From JAIBBG01 sp040381475 (lineage in GTDB: Bacteria; Bacteroidota; Bacteroidia; Flavobacteriales_D; Sanyastnellaceae): 64,000 nucleotides of DNA. Shown piece by piece: positions 53,131 through 63,100 of this stretch. Every line of letters begins with the position of its first letter. Position 1 is the first letter of the stretch. The notes below the pieces were generated by a model. The model had not been told where the DNA came from and did no database searches. It saw only the letters and a program-made list of their open reading frames with translations. The position numbers and the translations under genes are program-made. The stretch covers positions 62,001-126,000 of the forward strand of contig JBEIHH010000002.1 of assembly GCA_040381475.1 (NCBI GenBank), read 5' to 3'.

Positions 53131-53877
53131 GTGACATCTTTTTACGAAATATTACGGAGTGCGCGACAGAACGGTAAAAAGTTACTGGCGGTGCTGATCG
53201 ATCCCGATAAAATGTCTGATAAACATCGCTTGTCGGAATTACTTGGAATCATTCGTCATTCGCATGTCGATTTTATCCTCATCGGAGGCAGTTTGCTCAC
53301 TGAAGATCATTTCGAAGATTGTGTAAAGTTTGTCAAAGCAGAAAGCAATTTGCCTGTGGTACTATTTCCCGGAAGCCCCGCGCAGATAAGCAATCATGCC
53401 GACAGCATCCTTCTGCTCTCTCTCATTTCAGGCAGAAATGCCGACCTCCTCATTGGCCAGCAAGTGGTTGCTGCACCAAGGCTTAAAAAGTCATCACTTG
53501 AAATAATACCGACTGGCTATATGCTGGTCGATTGCGGTAGATCGACTACTGCTTCATACATCAGTCAGACTTTTCCAATGCCATGGAACAAACCGGAAAT
53601 TGCAGTAGCCACAGGAATGGCAGGTGAGATGCTGGGCATGAAATGCCTCTATCTTGATGGTGGCAGTGGTGCCGACAAACCAGTAAGTGGCGAAATGATC
53701 CGCGCCGTCAGGGAAGAGACCTCAGTCCCCTTAATCGTTGGCGGGGGTATCCGAAATGAAGACGAAGCGTTCCATGCCTGGAATTCCGGGGCCGACCTTG
53801 TGGTCATAGGCACTGCCTTCGAAAATGAGCCGGAATTGTTGTTCTCGATAGTATCACAACGATTATTTAAATCCTGA
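53131..53877 (+). CDS. Geranylgeranylglyceryl phosphate synthase family protein
   Basis: A 248-residue TIM-barrel prenyltransferase (GGGPS/PcrB family). Archaea use it for ether lipids, and some Bacteroidota encode active homologues. Visible: the N-terminal LAVLIDPDKMS, the repeated glycine pattern LIGGSLLTE, YLDGGSGADKPVS (phosphate-binding) and LIVGGGIRNEDEA. The product from GGPP and glycerol-1-phosphate is presumed, not shown. The start is GTG 28 bp after the helicase gene. Confidence 0.88.
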   Translation: MTSFYEILRSARQNGKKLLAVLIDPDKMSDKHRLSELLGIIRHSHVDFILIGGSLLTEDHFEDCVKFVKAESNLPVVLFPGSPAQISNHADSILLLSLISGRNADLLIGQQVVAAPRLKKSSLEIIPTGYMLVDCGRSTTASYISQTFPMPWNKPEIAVATGMAGEMLGMKCLYLDGGSGADKPVSGEMIRAVREETSVPLIVGGGIRNEDEAFHAWNSGADLVVIGTAFENEPELLFSIVSQRLFKS

Positions 53878-53959
53878 GTTACATCCGTTGAATTGATGGG
53901 CGCGAGTTTCATGTGATATAAAAGCAATTTTGACCTTAGTTTTGGTTAAAAATTTGATC

Positions 53960-54487
53960 ATGATCAGAAAACCATTCAATCTCAAGCATTGGATCGAAGA
54001 AAACCGGAACCTGCTTAAACCACCGGTAAACAATAAAAATCTTTACAAAGAAGCCGGCGATTACATCATCATGATCGTAGGAGGTCCGAACGCTCGAAAA
54101 GATTATCACTACAATCAAACGGAAGAACTCTTCTACCAGCTTGAAGGTGATATTGAAGTGGGCATTCAGGAAAACGGAAAAGCCGTGGATGTTGTCATCC
54201 GTGAAGGCGACATGTTTCTTTTACCGGCAAATGTTCCCCACCAGCCAAGAAGGGGTCCAAATACAGTCGGCCTCGTGATCGAATGCAAACGTGACGACAG
54301 GAATCTTGAAGACGGACTTCAATGGTATTGTGAAAATTGTAACAACCTTTTGCACGAATACAAATTCATACTTCACGATGTAGAAAAAGATTTCCTTCCG
54401 AGGTTCAAAGAATTTTATTCAAACGAAAAATTGCGCACGTGCAATAAGTGTGGAACCGTCATGGCTACTGATCCGCGATTCATTTAA
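53960..54487 (+). CDS. 3-hydroxyanthranilate 3,4-dioxygenase
   Basis: Cupin dioxygenase opening 3-hydroxyanthranilate to the quinolinate precursor in the kynurenine route to NAD. Fe ligands His 50 and Glu 56 (DYHYNQTEE) and His 94 (VPHQP) fit the Cupriavidus enzyme, and so do Arg 46 and Arg 98 as substrate contacts. The C-terminal rubredoxin-like pairs CENC (124-127) and CNKC (161-164) are intact. The ATG at 53960 is used; a start 10 codons upstream would lengthen the family N-terminus. It is about 13 kb from the frameshifted kynurenine monooxygenase. Confidence 0.94.
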   Translation: MIRKPFNLKHWIEENRNLLKPPVNNKNLYKEAGDYIIMIVGGPNARKDYHYNQTEELFYQLEGDIEVGIQENGKAVDVVIREGDMFLLPANVPHQPRRGPNTVGLVIECKRDDRNLEDGLQWYCENCNNLLHEYKFILHDVEKDFLPRFKEFYSNEKLRTCNKCGTVMATDPRFI

Positions 54488-54564
54488 TTGAACCAAATCC
54501 ATTGCGCTCAGCGCAACCAATTGCTCGGACAAGCAGTCTTGTTATCATAACAACCTCTTAATCA

Positions 54565-57500
54565 ATGGACAACCAACTAAAAAAGCTCTTCTGTGCAATT
54601 CTAATTTGCTGCATTCAGTTCACAATTGCCAGCACAGCCATTTCGCAGGCATGCGCCTCATTTGATTTTGAACCAACCCCCAACAACGGCTACATCTTGT
54701 TTCCCACTGTTCCTGAGATTGGGCAGTTTGGAGGTGACCCCCAATGGACAATCACAGTTCAACCGCTTGGAACGACAGTTCAAACAGGAACCGAACTATT
54801 GCTCGATGCGCAGACTCTGCAAATACTGTCCATGACAGAAGGAGCTGAAATCTGCTTCACTTGGGGACAAGACAATACTGAATGCCCTTTCAGCTTTTGC
54901 AATACAATTACCTATAGTTTGGCAAATGGCCTGCAATTTGTGTCTTCCGAACCCATTTGCAATCCTTCTTTCACCGTGGTTCCGGGTGAAAATGGCAATT
55001 ATGAATTCAACAACACAAGCACTGCTAACGCCGGGCCTGTTGAATACACTTGGTATTTCGGTGACGAGTCGCCTGCTCAGAGCGGAGCCTTTGCTTCACA
55101 TCAATACGAATCATCAGGCAGTTACGATGTGTGTCTGATAATGATGGTCTATTCCGAAAACGAAATGGTTTGTGCATCTGAATTCTGCCAAACACTAAAT
55201 ATTGAACTACCGGTGACTGATTGCGAACCGGGATTCTATCCCTTCACCATTGATATCACCACATGCTGCGAAGTTCAATTTACCAATTACGCAGTGTATA
55301 GCATCACCGGAACGAATAACAATTTCGATTTCTTCGGTGGAATTGATTTAACCACACAACCGGCAACATACACTGACCTTATTTGTATTCCAACTGGTTG
55401 CTATGAAATTCAGTTCGATTATAGTGGGATGAATCAAATGGTGGAGCAGACCGAAAGCATTGAATATGGCTCTCCGAATATGACAAATCTGCAGGTGATA
55501 GAACTTTATGAAGGCCTGCCATGGAATTCAACTTTCTGTATTGAAGGTGAGCAGACCAACTGTCCTGAATTCATTCTCTCGGAATCTTTTAATTGCAGCT
55601 CTTACTACTTTGGAATCGAGGGAGTCGATAGCGGGGAAGTTACCTGGAATTTCGGCGATGATTCACCGCCTGCTTATGGCGGCCTTGCGAATCATGTGTT
55701 CGAAGAAAACGGAGTCTACATAGTTACAGCAGAATATACTTCAGCGTTCTGTCCGAATGGCGCTACGTTGATATACACTGTGGAAGTTGAATGTGCTACT
55801 GGCGGTTGCCCGGAAGAAATTTTCGCTGATGCCCCCAATACCTGCGGTCAGTTTGTCTTTTTCGTGAGCGATGCAGGTCCGAATGCTCAGGTGGTTTGGA
55901 ATGCCGGCGATGGTTCGCAACCATTCACAACTTCAGGAGAATTCCTGCACACTTATGAAGAAGCAGGTATCTACGAAGTATGCGCAATGGTGTATTCGCC
56001 GCAGTGCTTGGAAGGCAATGAAATATGCACTTCAATCATCGTTGAAGAATGTAATAATGTGGAATGCCCGACATTCATCAACTCTGAAAATATCGATTGC
56101 AACACTTTGGTATTTAATATCAACGATGATAACGTTGGCCACGCGTACTGGAATTTCGGCGATGGCGTGGATGATTACTATTATCAGGGAAATCCTCAAC
56201 ACAGCTACGAAGAGAATGGAGTTTATATCGTGACTGCAGAGTATTTCGGACCGGGATGCCCTGATGGAATCACATTGATCTACACGATTGTTGTTGAATG
56301 TGGCGATGAGAATTGTCCTGATGAAATTATCATCACACCGGGTGAATTGTGCCATCAATTCGTTTTTGAAGTGAACAACTGGGGACCTTCTCTCTATGGC
56401 GATATCCTTTGGAATTTCGGTGACAATGAAGGCTCTGGACAGAATGAGTTTTTACACATGTATCTGGAGCCCGGCAATTTTGAAGTTTGCGCTGAAGGAG
56501 CTACAGACCTTTGCCCATCGGGATTCTCAATCTGTGTACCACTCGAAGTAGAAGCATGCGGGGGTGATGTAACCGACGATGGATGCCCTGATTATATCTG
56601 GGCGTATCCTCTCACCGAATGCGGACTATGGCATTTCGAAGCTGGTGAATTTGATGTTGCTGAAGAAAGTGTTCTCTGGAATTGGGGCGACGGAACTTAT
56701 TCTGATGGCAACACCATCATGGACCATCAGTATACCGAAGACGGTTTGTATATCGTTGAGCTTACATACTCAAGTGCCAATTGTGATGAATACACGATTA
56801 TTTATACCATCGAAGTCAACGTATGTGAAACAAATGACTGCCCTGAAGAAATCTGGAGTGGCGCGGGCGAGGATTGCGGAATAATGCTCTTTGAAGCGGG
56901 TGGATTTGTTGAAGGTGAAGAATTCGTTTGGTACTTCGGTGATGGAAATTCTCAAGAAGGTGGTCACTTCATCACACATGAATTCGAGGAACCAGGCACA
57001 TACACTGTATGCTGTACGTTCAGCAATTTGAATTGTGGATTCGGTCAACTTTGCACAACGGTAGTAGTTGAAGAATGTAATTCTAGCTGCACTGATGTGG
57101 TTATTGGTTTGGACAGCTATGTCAATGAAGGCGGAACTCCTGCGATTTATTACAGCCTCATGAATAGCAGCGAAGAAATCATTGCTTCCGGAGAAGTAGG
57201 ATATACAGTATCCGATCCTTTCTTTGATATGATGCATTGCCTTCCTGATGGTTGTTATTATCTCACTGTAGACAATAACAACCCGATCACAATTGGTGAA
57301 GGATTCAATGTATTCATCATGCAGGGTAATAACAATCTGATGGAAGATGCCGAGATCGTTTATCAGGACAATATTTCATTCACCATTCTATTCGGAGTTA
57401 ACTCAAATTGTGGCAACTCTGAAGTCTGCGAAGCTTCTTTTGAGGCTATTTATACAAACTCGCCTGGTCATATTGAATTCATCAACAACTCGGTTTATGA

Positions 57501-58260
57501 CGGCAATGCCGAGTTCCTATGGAGCTATGGCAATGGCGAAACAAGTGACGGACAATTTGGAAATGTCTGGTATGATGAAAATGGAACCTATGAGGTATGC
57601 CTGACAATTACCACAGCCAATTGCACCGATACGTACTGCGCTCCTGTTGTTGTGGAAAACATGACAGGCGACTGCACAGACAATACTGTAGTGATAACTG
57701 CAACAGGCGCCTTCACCTCGAATACTACGGAACTAATCGAAATATTCGTGGCTCAAAATGATATTGAAATTGAGTCCTGGACATTGCCATACAACAATCA
57801 GATTATAACTGTTACATATGAAATGTGTCTTGTTGATGGTTGCTATTCTTTCAATGTTTCTTCCGACACGCCGATACAAGCAGAAAACATTGTGGTTGTG
57901 GTTACTTCCAACAATGAGGTAATTGAAGGATTTCAAATTGAAGGCAATATCTCAGAAGGCTCCTTCGTGTTTGGTTTGAATACTTACTGTACTATCAACG
58001 TTGGAGACGATGCCGGCATATCAACATTTGACGCGTATCCTGTACCTGCCAACGAATCGATAACTGTTACATCCGGAAATACACAAACTCAGTTGAAGAA
58101 AATTGAGCTGTTGGATATGAGTGGAAAAATCATCATTTCAGAAAGTTGCAGCAATTCAACCGTTACAATTTCCACAGATCAATTCGCATCCGGAATCTAT
58201 ATGCTGCGTGTTCAGTCTGATGATGAAATAACTACTCGCCGCATCAGCATCACACACTAA
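54565..58260 (+). CDS. Giant secreted PKD-repeat protein with T9SS C-terminal domain
   Basis: A 1231-residue exported protein: signal peptide (about 1-30), a PKD domain near 130-215 with WYFGDESP, a lectin-like domain, and six PKD-type repeats in an alternating A-B-A-B-A-B order (from nucleotide 55561 to about 57077). A ends IYT(I/V)xVxC; B ends EVC...VVVEEC or similar. One more PKD follows, bounded by two copies of a different domain marked CL(P/V)DGCY. The chain ends with a type A T9SS sorting domain (SxYPVPAN..., GIYMLRVQSD). Repeats begin and end with cysteines, so disulfides are likely. Adhesin or matrix role inferred. Confidence 0.82.
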   Translation: MDNQLKKLFCAILICCIQFTIASTAISQACASFDFEPTPNNGYILFPTVPEIGQFGGDPQWTITVQPLGTTVQTGTELLLDAQTLQILSMTEGAEICFTWGQDNTECPFSFCNTITYSLANGLQFVSSEPICNPSFTVVPGENGNYEFNNTSTANAGPVEYTWYFGDESPAQSGAFASHQYESSGSYDVCLIMMVYSENEMVCASEFCQTLNIELPVTDCEPGFYPFTIDITTCCEVQFTNYAVYSITGTNNNFDFFGGIDLTTQPATYTDLICIPTGCYEIQFDYSGMNQMVEQTESIEYGSPNMTNLQVIELYEGLPWNSTFCIEGEQTNCPEFILSESFNCSSYYFGIEGVDSGEVTWNFGDDSPPAYGGLANHVFEENGVYIVTAEYTSAFCPNGATLIYTVEVECATGGCPEEIFADAPNTCGQFVFFVSDAGPNAQVVWNAGDGSQPFTTSGEFLHTYEEAGIYEVCAMVYSPQCLEGNEICTSIIVEECNNVECPTFINSENIDCNTLVFNINDDNVGHAYWNFGDGVDDYYYQGNPQHSYEENGVYIVTAEYFGPGCPDGITLIYTIVVECGDENCPDEIIITPGELCHQFVFEVNNWGPSLYGDILWNFGDNEGSGQNEFLHMYLEPGNFEVCAEGATDLCPSGFSICVPLEVEACGGDVTDDGCPDYIWAYPLTECGLWHFEAGEFDVAEESVLWNWGDGTYSDGNTIMDHQYTEDGLYIVELTYSSANCDEYTIIYTIEVNVCETNDCPEEIWSGAGEDCGIMLFEAGGFVEGEEFVWYFGDGNSQEGGHFITHEFEEPGTYTVCCTFSNLNCGFGQLCTTVVVEECNSSCTDVVIGLDSYVNEGGTPAIYYSLMNSSEEIIASGEVGYTVSDPFFDMMHCLPDGCYYLTVDNNNPITIGEGFNVFIMQGNNNLMEDAEIVYQDNISFTILFGVNSNCGNSEVCEASFEAIYTNSPGHIEFINNSVYDGNAEFLWSYGNGETSDGQFGNVWYDENGTYEVCLTITTANCTDTYCAPVVVENMTGDCTDNTVVITATGAFTSNTTELIEIFVAQNDIEIESWTLPYNNQIITVTYEMCLVDGCYSFNVSSDTPIQAENIVVVVTSNNEVIEGFQIEGNISEGSFVFGLNTYCTINVGDDAGISTFDAYPVPANESITVTSGNTQTQLKKIELLDMSGKIIISESCSNSTVTISTDQFASGIYMLRVQSDDEITTRRISITH

Positions 58261-58285
58261 GAAAAAAAACAAATTATAGCAAATA

Positions 58286-58316
58286 AAAAAAAACCGCTCA
58301 ATGGGCGGTTTTTTTT
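58286..58316. terminator. Bidirectional intrinsic terminator
   Basis: Twelve-bp stem AAAAAAAACCGC / GCGGTTTTTTTT around a 7-base loop. The T tracts on both strands end the giant secreted-protein gene (plus) and the methyltransferase gene (minus). The methyltransferase TAA stop (58317-58315) overlaps the right edge. Confidence 0.92.
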
Positions 58317-59103
58317 ATTTCTTTTTCCTCAATCGGTAATACCATCCGCTGGATAGCCACAGCGGTAATCGATGCGCCACTTTGTTATCAAATAGTGCAA
58401 TTCGCTTCAATGAAATAAAAGGTGTGTATGTTTCAAGAATTGGTGCCATTACAAATGCAGGCTCAAATGATAATATCTCAAAACCATATTGACCACAATC
58501 AGTCTTGATTTGATTTATGGTAAAAAAATTCACATGAGGATCTATCTCCTGATTGAGGGCGTACGGCTCCTTTTTACCCAGTAACTTTTTTACTTTACCA
58601 ATAAATCCGTTGAGACCAATTCGCCGCATGAAATAAAGAGGCTGCATGGCGAATTCAAATGGCCCGCGTCCGTTCGGAATGGTGATCAGAATCTGAGCCT
58701 CTGATTTCATCCTCAAACTGAGATCCTCCAGTATTGTGCGATATCCGGGTATATGCTCCAGCACTTCAGTGAAAATGATGAAATCAAAGTCACTGATGTC
58801 GTACTCATTCAGTCGTGAGAAAATGACTTTGACATTGTGAAGTGTATTCTTCGAATTCACCTCGTCGATATTCGGTTGGTACATATCAATACCCACCACT
58901 TCCGAGTTCGGAATCATGCCGAGCGGAATGGTGATGTTACCTGTTCCACAACCGACATCAAGAATCTTTACAGTTTGATGCTGCGATTTTCTTTCCTGTT
59001 GGATTGTTTTTACCAGCCAGTTGAGTCGCTCCATGTGAACCGGATAATCACGGTATTCGGTATATGGCGAGAGGTCAACCCCGGGATCGTGAAAAGTCTT
59101 CAT
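58315..59103 (-). CDS. Class I SAM-dependent methyltransferase
   Basis: A 262-residue Rossmann-fold methyltransferase: motif I ILDVGCGTGNI (from residue 47), GIDMYQPNID (motif II), and FTEVLEHIPGY. The C-terminal 100 residues (FVMAPILETYTPFISLKRIA, ending YRLRKKK) suggest a membrane-associated or substrate-binding extension, as in enzymes methylating lipids or surface glycans. The substrate is unknown. It follows the 2OG oxygenase on the same strand by 9 bp. Confidence 0.82.
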   Translation of the reverse strand: MKTFHDPGVDLSPYTEYRDYPVHMERLNWLVKTIQQERKSQHQTVKILDVGCGTGNITIPLGMIPNSEVVGIDMYQPNIDEVNSKNTLHNVKVIFSRLNEYDISDFDFIIFTEVLEHIPGYRTILEDLSLRMKSEAQILITIPNGRGPFEFAMQPLYFMRRIGLNGFIGKVKKLLGKKEPYALNQEIDPHVNFFTINQIKTDCGQYGFEILSFEPAFVMAPILETYTPFISLKRIALFDNKVAHRLPLWLSSGWYYRLRKKK

Positions 59104-59112
59104 GAGATGATA

Positions 59113-59946
59113 TCAGGCCTTTCTGAATTTTTTGATAAATCGAACTACGAATGGCGGCAACACATCATTGGCAAAATTCACAAGGCCGTTAAATGTTTTC
59201 ATCTGTCCGCTATCCATTCCTTTTCTGGCTGTAAATGTTGTTGTGATGCGGGTCCTGTTCTCAATACTGATTTCATCAGCCGGCCTGCCATTGGTGTAAT
59301 AATAAAGCGCAAGTGAGCGGCGTGAGCGGTCAGGAGGACAGGTCAAAGGATCTGGATGTCCATGCCATGAATAATCAGTTGTAGAAAAAATGGCCATGCG
59401 GTTGAACAGAGGCCCAATCTTGACGGCACAGTTGCTCATATCGCGCTCCCATAACTCAAAATTGCCCCCGTATTCATTTTTCCAGTCTTCGTTGAGATAT
59501 ACCAATACATTGATGCGGCGATCCAGATTCATCGTTCTGTGCTTGTGAAAATCAACGTGCACTTTCAAATAACCACCTGGTTTAATCTGATGATAACCTC
59601 CTCCTTCCAGATAAGGATCAGGAATCAGCGCTTCTTTAATCCCGGTGAGATTCTGCAGGAACTCCAGGAATGGCTGCGAATTCAACAAGTGCACCAGTTC
59701 TCTGGCTGCCGGTCCCAGGCGGCTCTCACCTTTTGAAGCCAGTTTATTCTCATTCGGATTCACATAATTGATATCACCGGCCTCTTTGCCAAGTTCAGGA
59801 AATTCCTTGCACAAAGTCCGCAACTCATCTGCCACGAAGAAATCATCGAACTTGATATATGGAAATGGCGAGGCATCCTGATACTGCTGAGCATATTGCT
59901 TGCCGAGCTCAGGCAAACTATCAACCGGAATCTTGAAATAATTCAT
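59113..59946 (-). CDS. 2-oxoglutarate-Fe(II) dioxygenase
   Basis: A 277-residue double-stranded beta-helix oxygenase. The HxD motif is His 130-Asp 132 (VHVDFHKH), with a distal His in WHGHP (195 or 197) and Arg 210 (RSRRSLALYYY) to hold 2-oxoglutarate; GRRINVLVYLNED and GGNFELWE are prolyl-4-hydroxylase-like. No signal peptide. It is transcribed with the methyltransferase gene 9 bp downstream, so the pair may modify one substrate. The substrate cannot be inferred. Confidence 0.85.
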   Translation of the reverse strand: MNYFKIPVDSLPELGKQYAQQYQDASPFPYIKFDDFFVADELRTLCKEFPELGKEAGDINYVNPNENKLASKGESRLGPAARELVHLLNSQPFLEFLQNLTGIKEALIPDPYLEGGGYHQIKPGGYLKVHVDFHKHRTMNLDRRINVLVYLNEDWKNEYGGNFELWERDMSNCAVKIGPLFNRMAIFSTTDYSWHGHPDPLTCPPDRSRRSLALYYYTNGRPADEISIENRTRITTTFTARKGMDSGQMKTFNGLVNFANDVLPPFVVRFIKKFRKA

Positions 59947-60149
59947 AACCTATAATTGGAGGTGCCAAAATATTGCACAATCCGAAGCGCCTGCCCGATA
60001 TTGTGAGAACATGTTTGTCTCAAGGCCAAGGCTCCAACTCACTGAAATACAACTTAACAGTATTTGACACCCAATTCTGCTGACAATGGCTTAAAATGCT
60101 GTTATCATGAATAAATTCGCACGTTTTATAGCGCTTAATCAAAACATCT

Positions 60150-63100
60150 ATGAATTTCAATAAGCTAAATGTAATTATCGGCTGGGCCATGGGTCTCCTG
60201 GCAACTATAGTTTATATGATCACCCTTGAACCTACTATGCCCTTTTGGGACTGCGGAGAATTTATTGCTTCCGTATACAAACTCGAAGTAGGTCACCCGC
60301 CGGGAGCTCCATTTTTTATGTTGGTAGGCCGTGTATTTTCAGCATTTGTCGATCCTGCAACAGTTCCTGTAATGATCAACTTCCTTTCCGCGCTTTGTTC
60401 CGGATTGACTATAGTTTTCCTTTTCTGGTCCATTACCCACCTGGCTAAAAAGTTTTTACCGGAAAACACCACAACACCGGGCAACTCGCAACTTATGGCC
60501 ATTCTCGGCAGCGGTGTTGTTGGAGCTCTTGTTTACACATTCTCAGATACATTTTGGTTTTCAGCTGTAGAAGCTGAAGTTTATGCCATGTCTTCATTGT
60601 TCACTGCCATGGTTTTCTGGGCCATTTTGAAATGGGAAGCCGTAGTTGATGAAGGCGGTGAACTGCGCTGGTTGATTCTCATAGCTTTCTTAATGGGGCT
60701 TTCCATTGGTGTTCACCTTCTGAACTTGCTGGCTATTCCTGCAATTTGTCTTGTGTACTATTTCAAAAGATACGAATACAGCCATTGGGGACTTATCAAA
60801 ACCGGAATCATTTCTCTATTTCTACTCTTTTTGATCAACACAGGTATTATTATCTATTTCGTAAAATTCGCCGGATTCTTTGAAAGAATATTCGTCAACA
60901 GCTTCGGCTTGCCTTTCAATTCAGGAGGTGTTTTTTACCTGATACTTGTTACCTGTCTGATCGTTGGCGGCCTTGTCTACACGCACAAGAAAGGTCTGGT
61001 GATGATGAATACGCTTGTGCTTGGGATTACCATGGCGATCATTGGATATACCACATTCGCCACAGTAATCATTCGCTCGAATGCAAACCCTCCTATGGAT
61101 GAAAACAATCCGGAAAATCTCTTTGCCCTTCTTTCTTATTTGAATCGCGAACAGTACGGCGACAGACCACTGCTATTTGGACAATACTTCAACACCCCGC
61201 AAGACTATGAAAATCCATACAAGGATGGAAACGATGTTTGGGTAAAATCATACAGTGTTCGTGAGGACAATGGCAAAGCCAAACTTGTGCTTTCCAGCAG
61301 GGATAAATTCACCGCGGAACAATACATCAGTGAGCATGCAGATCAGAAACTGAAGTTGATTGAAGAATATATTGAAAGCGGTGAAAAGAAAGGCTCGGTT
61401 CCGAATTACCGGAGGGAATTCTCCGGTTATTTCCCCAGAATGCACAGTGGGCAAGCTAACCATATCAAGGATTATAAAGAATGGAGCAATTACCAGAACT
61501 GGAATACTGAGAAAGGCAAGGAACGGGTAACAAATGCTGAAGAGGCCATCTCACAAAACGAATATGCACTGAATTATTTCGGTCAGACCGGCAAGATGCC
61601 TCGCGGTATGGAAAATGAAGATCCGCGAAACCTCATGCGCAGCATCGACCGTCAGAGGCAGAAAATGATTCCAACAGCTGGTGAAGATTTCCGATTCTTT
61701 ACAAGTTTCCAGATTGGACATATGTACCTGCGCTACTTCATGTGGAATTACGCCGGCCGTCAGAATGATCGCCAGGGCCATGGTGAATTCACCGAAGGTA
61801 ATTGGCTGAGCGGCGTCAAAATCATTGATGAAGAAAGATTGGGCAACAGAGAGCAGATTACGGACATGGAAAAAAGTAATCGTGGTCTCAACAAGTATTT
61901 TTTCCTGCCGCTGATACTCGGACTGATAGGATTAATCTTCCAACTGATCAGACACCCGAAAGACTTTTCTGTGGTGGCACTGCTGTTCATTCTGACAGGT
62001 GTGGCTATTATCATCTACCTGAATCAGACGCCACAACAACCGCGGGAACGTGACTATGCTTTCGCAGGATCATTCTATGCATTCGCCATCTGGATTGGCC
62101 TTTCTGTTTATGCGCTTTATTATGCTGCTGCAACCTGGACATGGAAAAATCTGGGGACTATGGCTGCTATGACTGTCGGTGGCTCTGCTTTGATATTACT
62201 CGTTGAGCGGGTTGCTACCGGTGGTAGTTCCTTCGGTTATTCACTTGCTTTCATGAGCATCGTCGCATGTGCCATGTTTGCAATTATGCTCTTAGCCGGT
62301 GGTGTTTTCAAAGGTGAAAAACCGGTGAATGCCCTGATTGCCGGTCTCATGACTCTCACTGCTCCGTTGCTGATGGGTTATTACAACTATGATGATCACA
62401 ACCGTGCAGATCGCAAAACCGGTATAGCCATGGCGATCAATTATCTCGAATCTCTTCAACCCAATGCGATCATTTTCACCAACGGCGACAATGACACTTT
62501 CCCTCTCTGGTATGCTCAGGAGGTGGAAGGAATTCGCACTGATGTTCGTGTGGTCAATCTTTCTCTCCTCAATACAGATTGGTACATCGATCAGATGAAA
62601 AGAAAAGCCTATCTGAGTGATCCTGTTCCTTTGACTATTCCTGAACCTAAATACCGTCAAGGTACCAGGGATGTCATGTATGTCGATCCAAACCGGGAAA
62701 CCAAAGGTTTCATGCCCGTTGCGGAAGCCCTTAAAGTAGCTCTCGATGAATCCAAATTCATTGATAATGGCAGAAATAAAATTGCTTATGTGCCTTCATA
62801 TAAACTTTCGTTGAAAGTTGACGAAGCTGCTACTGAACAGTTCCGTCAGTATATGCATGAAGGAGATTCTTTGGTGAATGAATTGAGATTCGAGTTGCTG
62901 GATGGCCGTGGCAAGCCACGCGGATTTATTACCAAAGCCAACCTCGCGGTGCTTGACCTGCTCAACAATATGGACTGGAACAGACCAGTATACTTCGCTG
63001 TTACAACAGGTGGCGATGCCTACATGGGCCTCGAGGCTTATTTCCAACTCGAAGGACTTGCATACCGCCTCACTCCTATCAAACACAAAAAGAGCGAGAA

